From positions 19,068,153 through 19,132,152 of the forward strand of contig NC_134028.1 in assembly GCF_964204645.1 (NCBI RefSeq): 64,000 nucleotides of DNA. Direction: 5' to 3'. A program made the translations under genes and the position numbers. Within the stretch, counting starts at the first letter, position 1. Every line of letters starts with the position of its first letter. Origin of the DNA: Tubulanus polymorphus (lineage: Eukaryota > Nemertea > Palaeonemertea > Tubulaniformes > Tubulanidae). The notes under the pieces were generated by a model. The model did not search any database, was not told where the DNA came from, and saw nothing but the letters and a program-made list of their open reading frames with translations. Positions 1-12,025 of the stretch are shown here, piece by piece.

Positions 1-1469
1 TTTTACTTCGATAGGGCCAACCTAAATATCTGTTCTTTGCGGCATCAGCTCATTTGGGGCCCTCTTACCATGTGGGCCAATTCCTCCCCTGACTCTGTAA
101 TGTCCAAAATGTATCTCTAGGACTCTGCGGAAAAATTCGCAAAAATTCACCATTGAATAAACTTTGTATGGATACAATAAAGATAATTCCACCTTATAAT
201 TCCACTATGCAACGATCGATGCACAGCTTAAACGTGGTGCTGTCATTCAATATGCTTGTCATAACGTATCTCTACATACATCAAAATCATACTTGAATTG
301 TTGACTTGTTGATGAAACACCTCCGAATGTCTAATCATTTAAAAGCTTTGCCCTCATATGAAACGATTTCCACCTTATCACAGGTGCACTCTGCCGCGTG
401 ATTTAACCATTCATTGCCCACGTTGTTACTCTCAACATTTCTAATACAGTATAACCTCTCTAGAATGAACGCTTGGGGTTCCGAAGAAATCGTTCACTGT
501 AGACAGGTGTTCACTAAATAGAGGTAGTACATATTTGTGTCACGCCGCCTACCAGCAGTTTGAATAACTATACTCAATATTAAGCATTAATCCAAAACAA
601 TAACATGGCATCTTAACCACAGATCCATGACAGAGCTTGAGGTCATTGAAGTGAACTGTCCAAAGCTTGGTCCCTATGCATCCGTTCAACCGAACTCGGT
701 GGGGGACCTTTGATAGTTTCTCTACAATTAATTATGTGTGGACCCACCCAGTGCTTGTGGAATATAGTCGGTCCACGACGCTGGGCAAACCAATCATAGT
801 TGGTTGCCTGACGTCATTGGGCCTTCTCAAATTGTAGCTCATAACATGCCAGGGGCAGTGGCAGCATAAAATATATGGGCCGACCAAGAAATAAATTTAA
901 ACCATCAATATCGACGGTGGAGCCATTTGATAAATGCGCCGAAGAATTTTAAAGGGGATCTGGGTCAAAATTTTGGGGCATTTCCATGGCTCCTGGGCAC
1001 TTCTAGAGGGTTCTCACACAAATCATTGCGTTTCAATCGAGCGTGATATCTTAAAATAGAAGACTAGCTTGTCGTGAATTTCAGCCTTCAAATAAATTGT
1101 ATTCCCTCTTCAAAACTTGAATGATTTCTCTCATGTCGAACTGTACGTACCAATACTATTGATTTCACATAGATAGCACATCCTATTCCCGCTTTAATTG
1201 CAATATCAAAATTACTACTAAAAAACTGGTAACTCTGACTATAAAGTGTTTTATCGCCATACATCTATTGGCTTGCATTTAATTTTTCCCAAATACACTG
1301 AGTCGATGCTTGGACTGGCCAACAGGCTTCGGCACTAGTGATGTGCAGATGAATTTCAGAAAGTCTATATTACAGACGGAAATAAACTTTAGAAACTGTA
1401 GACTGAACTTTAGAATCTGAAGACTATAAGGTTCCTCATAGTATAGATAGATGGCAGCACCCATTATAC
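1..1469. other. Intergenic stretch, no gene recognised
   Basis: I see no coding exon here that I can support. One short piece at about 448-530 reads like the terminus of a Tigger/pogo-type DNA transposon: it begins with an ACAGTATAACCTCTCTAG-like motif and continues with internal complementary words (GAACG, CGTTC). No matching second end was found. The rest is AT-rich, non-coding and unassigned. Confidence 0.4.
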
Positions 1470-1821
1470 TTAACCCTTTGAGACCCGGATTAATTATTAC
1501 ACATGCTATCCCAGTCCCAGATTAATTTAAGGTAATTGCAAGGCGAAAACGTCCTATATTCAAATGCTTGTAGCTCCCAGCCTATTAGAGATACAGCTTT
1601 GGTGTATAAGAAACTTTTGCACAGTTCTTTATAAGCTTTCTAATGAGACCAAATTTGTCATATTTTGAAAAATTTTTTGGGGTAAATTATGGAAAATTCA
1701 TGAAAAACGTTCAAATTCTGACGAAAATTGTCTTTTTTGTCTCAAAATCATTAGCTGTTCAAGAAATAACGCATAGAAGTATATTAGAGACTGAAATGAT
1801 TTGTCTCACCTTACTGATTAT

Positions 1822-3814
1822 TCATGTGATTCTGCCTCCAATACACTTATAATCCACAAAACGATGATAAATCTCAAAGCATGGAACGTCACACAAAGGT
1901 ACAGGAGGTACACATGTTTTACACTGCCTTTGTGTCTGATGCCGGCGAACATACTTTTTGTTCTCTCTAAGTGTGCACACAACACAATCAGGCCTGCCAT
2001 TAGTTTTTTCCATAAAATGTGCTCCTCCATTCAAACGCTGTGGTGCATCGTTATGCCGAATCTGACGACCAGGTTGATGAGGTGCACGTTGGTAGTCAGC
2101 AATAAGTTCATGGCATAACTTCAAACGAAACTGTCTACTGGTCAATGCATGAGCAGCATTGGACACCTTGTGCATTATGTATGCATTTGTTACTGCTGTG
2201 ATAAGTAGGTGGCAAAAAACCTTTTTCCACCATTTCACTGAACGATGTAGTATGCTGAAATAGGAGTTGTATTGATCATTCAAATCAACTCCACCCATAA
2301 ATGTGTTGTAGTCATCAATTGCATTTGGTTTTTCGATATGTCTGTAACCATCCTCTCCTTCACGTGAACGAATACGCTTCACAGTAACACCTGCATTGCT
2401 AACAGTAGACAATACACAATTTGGGCTTTTGTCATACCAACCAATTGCTAACATGTCTGACGCGTTATGCCATAACATCAAAGGCGACATGTCCTGCAAT
2501 TGTCGTTTGTTGGTGGGGGCCGTGAATTGCTTCAGTTTTAGTGGATTTCCTGCACGATTCGCCCTAACTGTGCCACAGGCACCAATGTTTCGATCTTTTA
2601 GGTCCACAAATAGTTTCACACTAGTGAAGAAATTGTCCCATGTTATGACCTGGCCAGCCCTAACATTCTGCGATGCGTCCATAACAACTCGATACCCAAG
2701 GTCAACTTGGGTCCGCTCCTTTGTACAGCGTCCAATTGTGGGCATAACCAGTTTTCGACCCAGCCAGTATCCATGCTTTCATGCCCCACTTGACAGGCTT
2801 ACTCTTGATGTATTGCAACATAGAAGTTCGACCCTTGAAGGCTATCATGCCTTCATCCACGGACAGGAACTTTTCCATATGGAAGGCATCATTCCATGCG
2901 CGAACTAGCTGTTCAATCAAAGACTTGACCTTGAATGTCCTGTCATAACCAGGCTGCCCTCTTTGAATTTGTGTTTCGTTATTCACAGGGTGCAAGAATC
3001 ATAATAGCATCAAAAACCGATTGCGGCTCATTACGGCTCGGAATCCTGGTTTATCAGTCAGAGGATCAGTAGACCAATGTGCACGAAAAGATCCCCGATC
3101 TTCATATCCCGTTAGTAACAACAATGCCAGGAATGCTTTCATTTCGTCACTAGTGACATTATACCAGGTTTCTAGAACACTATCAGTAGTATTTCCACTG
3201 TTTTGATATTGTTGAAAATAACGATTTGTTTCAGTCACTAGCATGTCTATAATAGTGTCCGGAAAAGCTTTTGTGAAAAAGTCAATTGGCGTGTAGTCCG
3301 TTGTATCGAACTTGGGCTCACCTGGATTCGGACAGTTGTACTGCGGCAACCAGTTAGGAGGGGGGTGGTTTCTATCTTCAGCCCAATCAGGATCCTGATC
3401 AATGTTGGCACCTTGTGCACGTCCACCACGACCACCACGACCACGCACTGGGGCATAACCTCTCCCAGTTCCACGACCCCGCCTGCCTCTAACAGCAGCA
3501 GTAGCTCGACCACGTCCACGTCCCCGACCACGGACGACAGGTGCTGCTGGGGGTTGGGGATTGTCATTATCAGTACTGTCACTATCAGCAGACTGATTAT
3601 CATCACTATCAGGAGTATTATCATCACTTACAGGACTATTTTCACCATTATTGTCACTTACTTTCGCATCTAAATCACTTCCGGGTTCACTTTCGGTTTC
3701 ATTTCCGGGTTCAAAATCGCTTTCTGAACCACTTTCAGCGTTTGAGTCACTGTCATTAGAGTCACTGTCAGCAAATATCTCTCTTATTTCATGATCACTA
3801 AACCTGCCTGACAT
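1822..3814 (-). pseudogene. piggyBac transposase 1, broken
   Basis: A DDE_Tnp_1_7-type transposase that would cut and paste the surrounding element at TTAA. The reading frame opens at 3814 with an acidic Ser/Asp/Glu-rich N-terminus, followed by an unusual Gly/Arg-rich tract (about residues 95-140). The core carries the three expected Asp contexts: SVDEGMIAFKG, ITWDNFFTS and FMGGVDLNDQ. The C-terminus is Cys-rich (CVVC...CKTC...CDVPC), the usual piggyBac zinc-binding tail. Breaks: an in-frame TGA near 2997-2999 after FLMLL, and a one-base frame change between 2702 and 2745. Total coding length is about 660 residues, normal for the family. The frame is broken, so a non-functional copy is inferred. 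Confidence 0.9.
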
Positions 3815-4060
3815 TTTATGAACGTTCCTTTCACCAAAAACCGTGCCGGAAATGTCACATTTACTTCAAATTTAGCGATAAAATTCCAAAAACTGCAATT
3901 CGCTTCAACTTCAATTTTCGCAAAATTCTTGAGTAGCAACATACCGTTCCAATAGTTTCAATGGGACGCATTGAACCTTTACTTGCATACCCAGGCGGTG
4001 GCAGCTAAAATCCGGCGCAGGTTACGCTGAAACGTCGGGGTAAAGTAGGCATGCCTGGTG

Positions 4061-4120
4061 CTCGCAATTTTGCGAGAGTGGGACCGACGGAACTGCTCCC
4101 GGCGCTCGCAAAATTGCGAG
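4061..4120. repeat. Paired subterminal palindromes of piggyBac 1
   Basis: CTCGCAATTTTGCGAG at 4061-4076 and CTCGCAAAATTGCGAG at 4105-4120 are self-complementary and each is followed by AGTGGG. Their centres are 44 bp apart. They sit just inside the right terminal repeat and are likely protein-binding sites for the element's transposase; that role is inferred. Confidence 0.7.
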
Positions 4121-4597
4121 AGTGGGTCTCAAAGGGTTAAACTGTCGGCATATGCATAAACTCATCAACATAATCATTCATATGATCACTTGAAACAAAA
4201 GAAATTTGATTAATCAAAAAAATATGTATTTGTTTTTTAATGCATTTACAAATCTTAGATGACTATGTTATGACCAAGTAATCTATTCTCCACATCTGAT
4301 CTACTGTAATGATAGTTCAAAGCTACTGGACTTTCCTCAAACAACTGACTTTAGATATGGATGTTGTCTTATTTCTGAACAGGAGTGACATGTACACGGG
4401 CGACCACCAGGATTCAATCCATACCATCACGGTGTGTACTTTTTTGATAATAGATTTCATTAGCAATAGCAATAGCCGCTGACACTTTATATTTGAAATA
4501 AGAAAAATACATATCAACATAAAATGTTATGTTATCAAATTTTCTGACTTTTTATCATAAATCATAGGCCTGTATGTGTTTATTGGTTCCCCATTAG

Positions 4598-6350
4598 TCC
4601 TTTAGTGCCTGGGACACTTTTTTGAAATCCAACAAAACCACCTCAATAAACTTATTAAATATGATCAAAATAACACACTTATGGATTTAATTAACCAATT
4701 TTTGATTCCATAACATATTTACAGATTGTTCTCAAATGAGTACAGCAGGCATTTACTACTACCGAATGTCAATTTTTACCCCAACTCGAAATTTGGATAT
4801 AGTTCATATTTGAATCCATAATCAATGTAGCTGTTATATAATAACATCAAACAACCGATGATTGATTTCCAAATTGAAATCGCAAGAATTAAATAGCATC
4901 ATGAAATGTCAAGAAACAGTTTGAGCCCAACACACATAACACAGTTTTGCACTTAGCGCACATAAATCTTGATCGGCGTTACAGTTTTCGGCTTTACACC
5001 GGTTCTGAAATTCCATTTGGATGGGCCAATGGTCTCGTCCATCAAACCTGATTCCACGCGGAACATCACTCGCACTGTATGAAACTCTTGGTTTCTTTGC
5101 TTTGGGTTCATCTTCTTGATCGGACTCGGTATCAATACCAGCCATACGCGTCAATTTCAATTTGGAAATCAAGCATTGGTTGTTTGCCACCCATTTGCCT
5201 ATAAATGCACCAAGCATTTACAAGACACAGAGACAATAGATGAGTGAATATGCGAATATACCACTTTCTGCTTCTACATTTTGTCCTGTAGTGGGATAAC
5301 ATCATATCTGCTTTATCAACTCCACCCATAAACTCATTGTAAGTTTCCACAATAGCGGGTTGAGGAACAACAATTTCTTTTTTCTCTTTTCGGTCGTACC
5401 GCTTGCACTCACCAACTGGCTCCTTGCCAATATAATTTGAGGCAGTTAGAACCCGTTTTGAATCTAACCATGCACACACCACAACCTTATCTTCAAAAGT
5501 TTTTTCATCAATTGATCCTCTACCAGTTTAATTTAGTTTTTTCTCCTTAGCAATTTGGGAATTCCTTGTCTGGGTCTCCTGAATGGTTGATACTGCAAAG
5601 ATACCTTTTTCCCTCATATACACCAACAGTACATTCTATGGTTGGGCAGTTTCACCACACCCATATAGAGATTTATCCCGAATGCCTTCAATAAATCAGT
5701 TATTGAAAATTGAGGTAGAAATCTTCGCCCACCTTCCTGTAAACTACGCCATATATTGAATAGGTTATCCTGGAATACAATATCCTCCACTAAATCGTTG
5801 TGAAACAGGATACAGAAAAACTCAAATGCAGTACTCCATCTTATTTTATTTGGATTCATTCTATGTTCAACCTGTGTCAGTGGCATATCTTCTTCAGAAT
5901 CAGATGTCTCGCCAGTGTCTGTCTCACTATTGCTTGAGTGCAATGAAAGCCTGGGCTCATCTAAATCATCTTCATCGTCGGATGGTGCATAATTTCCATC
6001 GTCATCACTATCATCAGCGATCAGCCCATGGTCACTTTCTTCGTCTTCGACTGTGCATATTACACTTCCTCCCATAGAAAGACCTGAAAAATTATAAAGA
6101 TAAGTATTAGATATACAGATAATAATGAATAATAAAAATTCATGTACATTTTACCCGCTGTAGCATTAAGTGCCTGGTGTACTCAAAAAAGCACATCAAG
6201 TGTGTGAGCCCCTTACAACGTATGTGCTCAAATGATGCCGTTGGGCATTCCAACACATTTTCATTAGAATTTAAATTATTCATTGGGGTTTAAAGGTTAA
6301 AGAAATTTTTGGGAAAATGTACTCTTTTGAGTACAAAAGGCACTAAAGGG
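4598..6350 (-). mobile_element. piggyBac element 2 (internally deleted)
   Basis: Inverted ends share CCTTTAGTGCC (from 4600) and its complement GGCACTAAAGG (ending 6349). Flanks are TTAG (4594-4597) and TTTA (6351-6354), decayed versions of the TTAA duplication. The 1753-bp element carries the beginning and end of a piggyBac transposase but lacks the middle. A palindrome TGTACTCTTTTGAGTACA lies at 6318-6335 next to the right end. Confidence 0.88.
4909..6075 (-). pseudogene. piggyBac transposase 2, central deletion
   Basis: The N-terminal part (6075-5614) starts with MGGSVICTVEDEESD, is acidic, and reaches the early DDE_Tnp_1_7 region (FQDNLFNIWRSL, MGVVKLPNHRMYC). The next recognisable part (5482-4909) is from the far side of the catalytic core: VCAWLDSKRV, then YNEFMGGVDKADMM containing the third catalytic Asp, then a Cys-containing C-terminus (CKAENC...CALSAKLCYVC). 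Roughly 200 residues with the first and second catalytic Asp are missing around 5490-5610, and frames change in the C-terminal part. It cannot encode an active transposase as it stands. Confidence 0.88.
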
Positions 6351-6354
6351 TTTA

Positions 6355-6535
6355 CATTCCTCATTATTGGGTAACCATAAAAACTGTTGTGAGTTAATCC
6401 TGTATGTACCTCTAAATGCAACAATCCCCTGAGCCTTTGGGAAAAGAGACTATGAAAATATTTTGATTATACATCAGTATTAAAGATAATACTCATTACT
6501 CACTATTAGCAATACCTATCTTCTAATAGTATCAC
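6355..6535. other. Short unassigned spacer
   Basis: AT-rich sequence between piggyBac 2 and the orphan frame. Nothing is recognised in it. Confidence 0.4.
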
Positions 6536-6963
6536 CTATACATACATATAAGTGGAAGGTTGTGTGGTAGGCGTGTACGGTTGATGTGGTGTACCTGTTT
6601 GCACTGTTTCAGTCAAAGTTGAGGCAAATTCACTTGGCTTTTGGACTGCAGGTTCTGGGAGCAGACTGCCACTTTTTGACGTTGGTACAGCTGAGCTGTT
6701 TTCATCGCTCGATGATGGCTCAACTTAGTAATCCCGACTAACTTTGAGTCGCGTCGTGTGCCAGACATATTGACTGCATCTGTGTATTTGGTTTGGTATT
6801 CTTGGTCTGTGATTTGGTGGTCGTTTTTCTAGTAATTCATTACTTGGTGGTTGTTCAGCGCTGGGTACACTTTCATACCGTTTTAGTACTGATAAACCGT
6901 GGTCAGTTATATTCTTACCTGCCAGGGCTTCCTGTCGTCGAATGAACTCGGAGACAGTTTTTA
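6536..6963 (-). pseudogene. Orphan coding-like frame of unknown family
   Basis: Read on the minus strand, one frame stays open for about 140 codons with a single TAA inside (near 6726). It begins LKTVSEFIRRQEALAG, passes through a Pro/Arg-rich stretch (EKRPPNHRPRIP), and ends in a Ser/Thr/Pro-rich tail. There is no start codon at the upper edge; there the frame is cut by the end of a non-autonomous repeat at about 6957. I do not recognise the family. It may be a remnant of a transposon-encoded protein or of a host exon. The only support is the long open frame with biased composition. Confidence 0.35.
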
Positions 6964-8290
6964 GGCCAGCCGTAGGCTGAGCCTATTACTATACAAATGG
7001 AGCGAATTTAAATGACATGGTTTCCACACAAAAGGCTCTTTTGCTTGCCAAGTGAGGGCATATTCGAACAAATCACGTATTTAAGCGTAATCCATTCTCG
7101 GAATCGTAGCGAGCAGAATTTTGAAATAGGGTCTCATAAAAATGTTTTCTGCATTTTTCACGAAAGTTAAATCGGGAAAATTTCAATTTTTATCAGCCAA
7201 TCAGGAAGTTGTGTCTTCCCTGTGATTGGTTTATCTGAAAATATCAGCAGCTGTTCACGTGAATTATCGCGATTTCATTACTGGCGCTTTTGCGCATGAC
7301 GTCATGTATCAACACGCGACAATACTTCCGCGTTCGCTACGTGTTCGCTGATTGGCCCATTTACTGGGAAATTCCACAGAAGCCTAATGTGGTTTGTTAC
7401 AAGCGCTGTGATTGGCCCGACCCGATTCTGGCATGGCTTTAGCTTAGTGGGTTCGAATCCCTTGACGGGTGAAGATGATTGATCCTATCAATATCTATTG
7501 AAACAAATAAGTTTCCCGGTTGGGCAGCCGCGGATATCTACCGGAAGTGTTCCGGTTCGATATTTCGAGGTTTCTTTGAATTTTGGAGTGATTTTGAAAT
7601 CCCGTAAATACCAGCGGTAGATTGTGAAAACCCATTCCATGATATTTGTATTACTTAATCAACGAAAAGCGTCGGGGCCGCGCCAGGAGTTTTCGTGATT
7701 CAAGTAGCGCAATAGCCTACTTCTTCGTGTTCGTCCACCTCAATTTTCACTCCGCCGATCTCTGACACGGCTCTGTCCCCGTCGGCGCTGTGATTGCACT
7801 TTCGTACCACCAAAATTTTTTATTTCTATATCAGGGAGGTCTGGAGAATAAAAAAGTCAAAATTTGGATATCACATAGGCCTGATTTCATCGAATAAGTC
7901 GACCATGGTCGTTACGTTTCCGTACTTATTACCACCTAAAACCGTCTGAACAATTTTGTCACAACCAACATTTCGTTTACAGAAATCAGGTGTTCACGTG
8001 AATCCGCGGTATCGTCTACTGTTTTACTTCCGGGTTTTATTTTAAGATTTAAAATTGTATTTCAAGATCGATTTCTATGAAATCTATAGTTGATTTGGTG
8101 TTTGGGAGGAATTTTTATTTGCTCTACAGAAAATTCATCCTTGACAATTGCGCAAGGTTCGCGAAAAAAAGGTTTTACCAAATCGGGTGTATGACCTTGA
8201 TATGCTAATTAGCCATGTGCCCGAATTGCAAATTCAATCAAATTTTATTCTGCCAAAAAATGTTAAATACAATTCGCTTTCCGAGAGTTA
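6957..8290 (-). mobile_element. Non-autonomous repeat, family B, copy 1
   Basis: The left edge (AGGCCAGCCGTAGGCTGAGC, 6963-6982) is the reverse complement of the edge near 63325 at the far end of the window. Internal blocks are shared with 55946-56860, 58415-59165 and 62440-63340, including the CGGAAGTAAAA...GATACCGCGG block and the CTAATTAGC...ATGACCTTGATATG block. No coding capacity is seen. Edges are estimated from where similarity stops, and the autonomous partner is unknown. Confidence 0.7.
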
Positions 8291-8369
8291 ATGGTATGCT
8301 GCATGGAACAAAGTTGTTTTGAGATGGGTCTTGAAGCTATTGAGGTCGAGAGATAACCATCTAGATAGT

Positions 8370-9050
8370 TCGTGAGAGTTCCAAAGTTTTGAAGACGCTT
8401 CAAGGTAATGTCTTGATATTTGTTTTATACGTGTATCTACCCTAGACACATCTTCAGGCCAAAAACTGGCCCTGTCAGATTCAAGATGGCCGACTGGCAG
8501 CCATTGTTGTTCGCCAAAATCAGCACTTTTTACACATTTTTGAAGTTTTCGAGGGAAATTTTGAAGACACTTTTATCAATAACCTTGATCATTCGTATAT
8601 ATTTGTATCCCCCGAGGGCCCATCGGCATAAGAAAAATTGAGTCGATCGGACTCAAGATGGCCGTACTGTGACCTTTTTTGTTCCCAAAAATGTCAATTT
8701 TGGCCTGAATTCTGAGTACTGTAGCTTTCTAATGGTGCACCATGTTTCATTGCAATTTGTAATGGGTATTCTTTGGAAAGGGATCTTTTATATCCGAGAG
8801 GGTATTTTTGACCAGGCAATTATGACGCACTTGGCAGCCATCTTGGGGTCATCAGTACTCATTCGTAGGTGGAAAAAAAGTTTTTCCACATCATAATTGA
8901 TACTTAAGCATATTTTGCTACTATAATCAATTGGAAAGTTGTAGCTCATGACATGTTCTATGATCGAGGTGAGTTTCAAGCTCATTGATTTTTTTATGGC
9001 CACCAGGGGGCGTTGAACAATACAATAACTTAGTATTTCTATATTACATT
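8370..9050 (-). mobile_element. Non-autonomous repeat, family A, truncated copy
   Basis: This is the reverse orientation of the repeat seen complete at 47934-49164. Shared words include TGTATCTACCCTAGACACATC, the CCAAAAACTGGCCCTGTCAGA block, GATGGCCG repeats and CACCAGGGGGCGTTGAA. It lacks the terminal AGTCCCAAGTGGGCTAAAA part. The open frames within it are chance frames. Confidence 0.75.
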
Positions 9051-9501
9051 CGTTCCTGCTGTCTGTGTTAACACACGATTTTACTATGTAAATGATATTG
9101 AGCAGGGAGTGTATATTGATAAATATAACCCACAGATTACATCATTTATAAAAAGCAAATCTGACAGGCTGGCCATTGTGCCCCTTGGGGCTCTTGTTGT
9201 ATTTACTTTCAACAAACGAATTGCTAATTTGCTCAGAACTGGGTCATCTACCGTAATTCGCTGTTGCAGCCTTTGGTAAATATTTGTTATGATCCATTTT
9301 TGCGGGGAAATCCTAGCAGTTCTGTCTTGACGAAGCCACAGCTGTTTGATAATACAGTACATCAGACGATTCTGATTCATGTGTAAGGTTGACGTTAATA
9401 TCAGATGGATTGATGATCTGCTGGTCATCACTTTCATAGTTGCTGTCATTCAGATCTTCCTGTTCGATATCGGCATCTATTTCCAGCTCTATTTCGTCGT
9501 C

Positions 9502-10542
9502 CTATTCAATATCTTTAGTCTGTAAAATCTCTTTATTCTTCACGTAATGGTCGCACAGGTCAAATTGTTCACTTGACTGGCTAAAGAGGAACTCTAATCC
9601 GATCAATTCATTTCGTATGGGTACTGGGGGTTGAAAGTTTTCTTCCTTTTTGGTACCAAACAGCGTAAGACAATGTTCGTTAAGTCGGCTGATGAGAGAA
9701 AAGTTAAAGTAACGATTTTTTCTTCCTTTCTGGCCCATTACTGCTGCAGATTCTCTATCGGAATTCCACCGTGCTATTCCTGCTAAAAGGTGACGCTGAA
9801 ATGGAACTGCAGCACAGTGAGGGCCAGGTATCATCTGAGGAAGGAAGTAGTGAAAGCTTTCTAAACTGTTGCTACCACGAACTGTCTTGTAATGTGGCAG
9901 CTGAACATCATTGCGCTTTATATACTTGGTTATCGTATACATACTCCTTTCTGGTGGGTCCTGTATACACTCTAAGTGTTTCTGTTGAACAGTCCACACT
10001 TTATCAATTGCAGCATCGTCTTTGAATAGATGAATTTGATTTTCATCCATGCCAGCAGGGCCCTTCAGGGTGTCGATTACGTTCTGAACTCTTGCGTACG
10101 TTTCGTTGATACAAACTGTGATCCTACGTACGTAATGTTTTAGATCGTCCTTGTAGAGATGGTTTGAGACTATTTCACCATCTGATAAGTGACTCAAAAG
10201 TGTCGGGGATCCAGCTCTAATTGCCTTGATCAGTTGGTCCATATCAGCTTTATTATACGCAAATACAGCGGCAGATTTGAATAATGCGTATTTTGGATGG
10301 TGATCAGTTCGCACAGCAGCATCAAATCGATGAATCCAGTGAAATATGTCTAACCGAACGACCATTCCTGATTCAGCCCATTTCTCGAACAGATTCACTA
10401 TCGAAGAGATACCATTTAAACGGCAACAGCCACGATCAACATACATAATTTCTCCAGCATGTTCATACCGATTTATCAATCCATCTGCCATAGGCTTCAG
10501 CTTTTCCACGGATTCCTCACATGTGAGAACTGATATAAGCAC
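9502..10542 (-). pseudogene. Longest intact exon of the DUF6729-type gene
   Basis: A single open frame of 346 codons. It contains YVDRGCCR near residue 35, RLDIFHWIHRFDAAVRTDHHPKYALF near residue 63, then a helical region (HYVRRITVCINETYARVQNVI) and RGSNSLESFHYFLPQMIPG near residue 220. The spacing of acidic and His residues suggests an RNase H-like integrase fold, but I cannot name catalytic residues with certainty. It ends in NKEILQTKDIE, followed by a less well-kept acidic tail (9495-9084) with stops. This is the best-preserved part of the gene. Confidence 0.65.
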
Positions 10543-11404
10543 CTGCGATGATTCGTTGCCGACATTCGTGCACCACTCTGCAGTACCACGGCCAGAACCA
10601 GAGAGTTTTTTGCAGATCTAAGAAAATAGTAAAACATCAGACTGTAGATAATATGATCCAAAGAATATGAATATGGTATCTGTATGTGACTTCTCAATTA
10701 CCTTTCATGTGGAATCAAACTTAAGAACTTTCCCGAAGGTTGACATGATTTGAGACGGATAATCATCAACATTCTCTGCCTCAGACATTAGAAATGCTTT
10801 CCGGAAAAGTTTGGCACTTGGAAGCTCCTTGCGGTCTGGAGGTGACTCGAACTCATGATCCATATAATCTGAGAGACCAAATTCTGACATAAATACTGAT
10901 ATCGAGACGTTTGCAGCTCATATATGTTTTGATGTAATGCATTTCAAAAATTAAAATTAATATTCATCAAGCGATTAAAGAATTTATACTTACTGACAAT
11001 CGATCCTCATCTGGTTAATGACGTTAATAATGTTGTGTACATATCTTTCCTGCTGAGGTAATCTTCACAGTGACTCTCCTGTACCTGCCGTCGTACTTTC
11101 TCCATTGTATTTCCGACTGTGCGGTCACGTAATAGTCGAACTATCTCCCGACCAACCCCACGCCTGAGAAATAGGTTTAGCAAAATTGAATATATTGTAG
11201 AATTTGAATACAATGTAGAATTTAAATTTCTTATGCCAGCAATGAATTATCAGTGCTGAACTTACCTCGGTGTGAGTACTGCAGGAAAAAATGCTTGATG
11301 AGCTCTGGTAAGTTGTGATAAGATAGCTGGTTACCAGGCAGAGAAGCGACCTATGCGATGTTCATTCGATGTTTTTGCAGCTTTCGTACATGCCAAACAA
11401 GCTT

Positions 11405-11800
11405 AAATTTCAGTCAACATATAATACCAGTCTCCCATGTCACATATGCGCCTAACTGTGTTCGAGTAACTGCATCGATACAAATAAACATCTTTATCCT
11501 CCCGGGCAGGGCATTCTTTTCGTGGACACTTTAGACTTAATATTTCCATACAACAACTGGCCGCCAAAAAAACAAATGGCTACGGAAAAATGAGTCGGCA
11601 GTTGGAGGTCGACCCTGAACGACTCCCGGAATATCTGGTGGATAGAACCACATTCGATCATCTTTCAAAACTCTACGTTTACGTTCATCACCATTGATAT
11701 CCTTATATGTCATAACATTCTGAAAAAGCCCACGTTCACTTTCCCTGAGCCAACCAATATCCGATTTAGTGAGGCCATTAGGACCTTCCCAACTTCATAA
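11405..11800 (-). pseudogene. DUF6729 domain exon with frame shift
   Basis: Translating the minus strand gives NGLTKSDIGWLRESERGLFQ, then RMWFYPPDIPGVVQGRPPTA and FFWRPVVVWKY. It then jumps one frame into SLKCPRKECPAR...YLYRCSYSNTVRRICDMGDWYYMLTEI. The CP..CP and later Cys residues are the putative zinc-binding residues of DUF6729. The frame break near 11535 and a TGA just before the first block (near 11789) show decay. Confidence 0.65.
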
Positions 11801-11859
11801 ACTATCTAAAAAAAAACATTTTTAGTTTAGATCAAATACTCATCAGTTTCATAAGGTCC

Positions 11860-12025
11860 GCTTGCCGGAACAAGAAATATGGCCTAGACCAGATCTTGAT
11901 TCTGATCGAGCCAGTTTTGGGCTGCAAATGTGATTTGGGTGATTACAAGCATCTTCAAAACTTCCCTACATATTTGGATTCCATCTACGGTTGGTCAGAC
12001 AGACTAAAGAAAGAATGAATGGACT
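11860..12025 (+). mobile_element. Fragment of repeat family A
   Basis: A diverged piece of the family A repeat, recognisable by the GAGCCAGTTTTGGGCTG and GGATTCCATCTACGG words, which also occur near 53150 and 58050. It lies inside an intron of the DUF6729-type gene. Confidence 0.6.

Larger units (their letters stand above)
1474..4136 (-). mobile_element. piggyBac element 1 (complete ends, TTAA duplication)
   Basis: Perfect 13-bp terminal inverted repeats, CCCTTTGAGACCC at 1474-1486 and its complement at 4124-4136, are each flanked by TTAA (1470-1473 and 4137-4140), the piggyBac target duplication. The element is 2663 bp and carries a minus-strand transposase. At the right (5') end a 16-bp palindrome CTCGCAAAATTGCGAG lies at 4105-4120, and a near-identical copy at 4061-4076. 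Both tips are intact, so it is a recognisable full-length insertion, but the coding frame is broken (see the transposase entry). Confidence 0.95.

Noticed and set aside
3247-3759. Overlapping open frames on both strands
   Set aside because: They are other-frame readings of the low-complexity acidic and Gly/Arg-rich coding part of the piggyBac 1 transposase.
7437-7465. tRNA box B-like word GGTTCGAATCCC
   Set aside because: No partner box A at the right distance and it lies inside repeat family B.
8420-9003. Small open frames of 70 codons
   Set aside because: They lie in the family A repeat and show no conserved motif.
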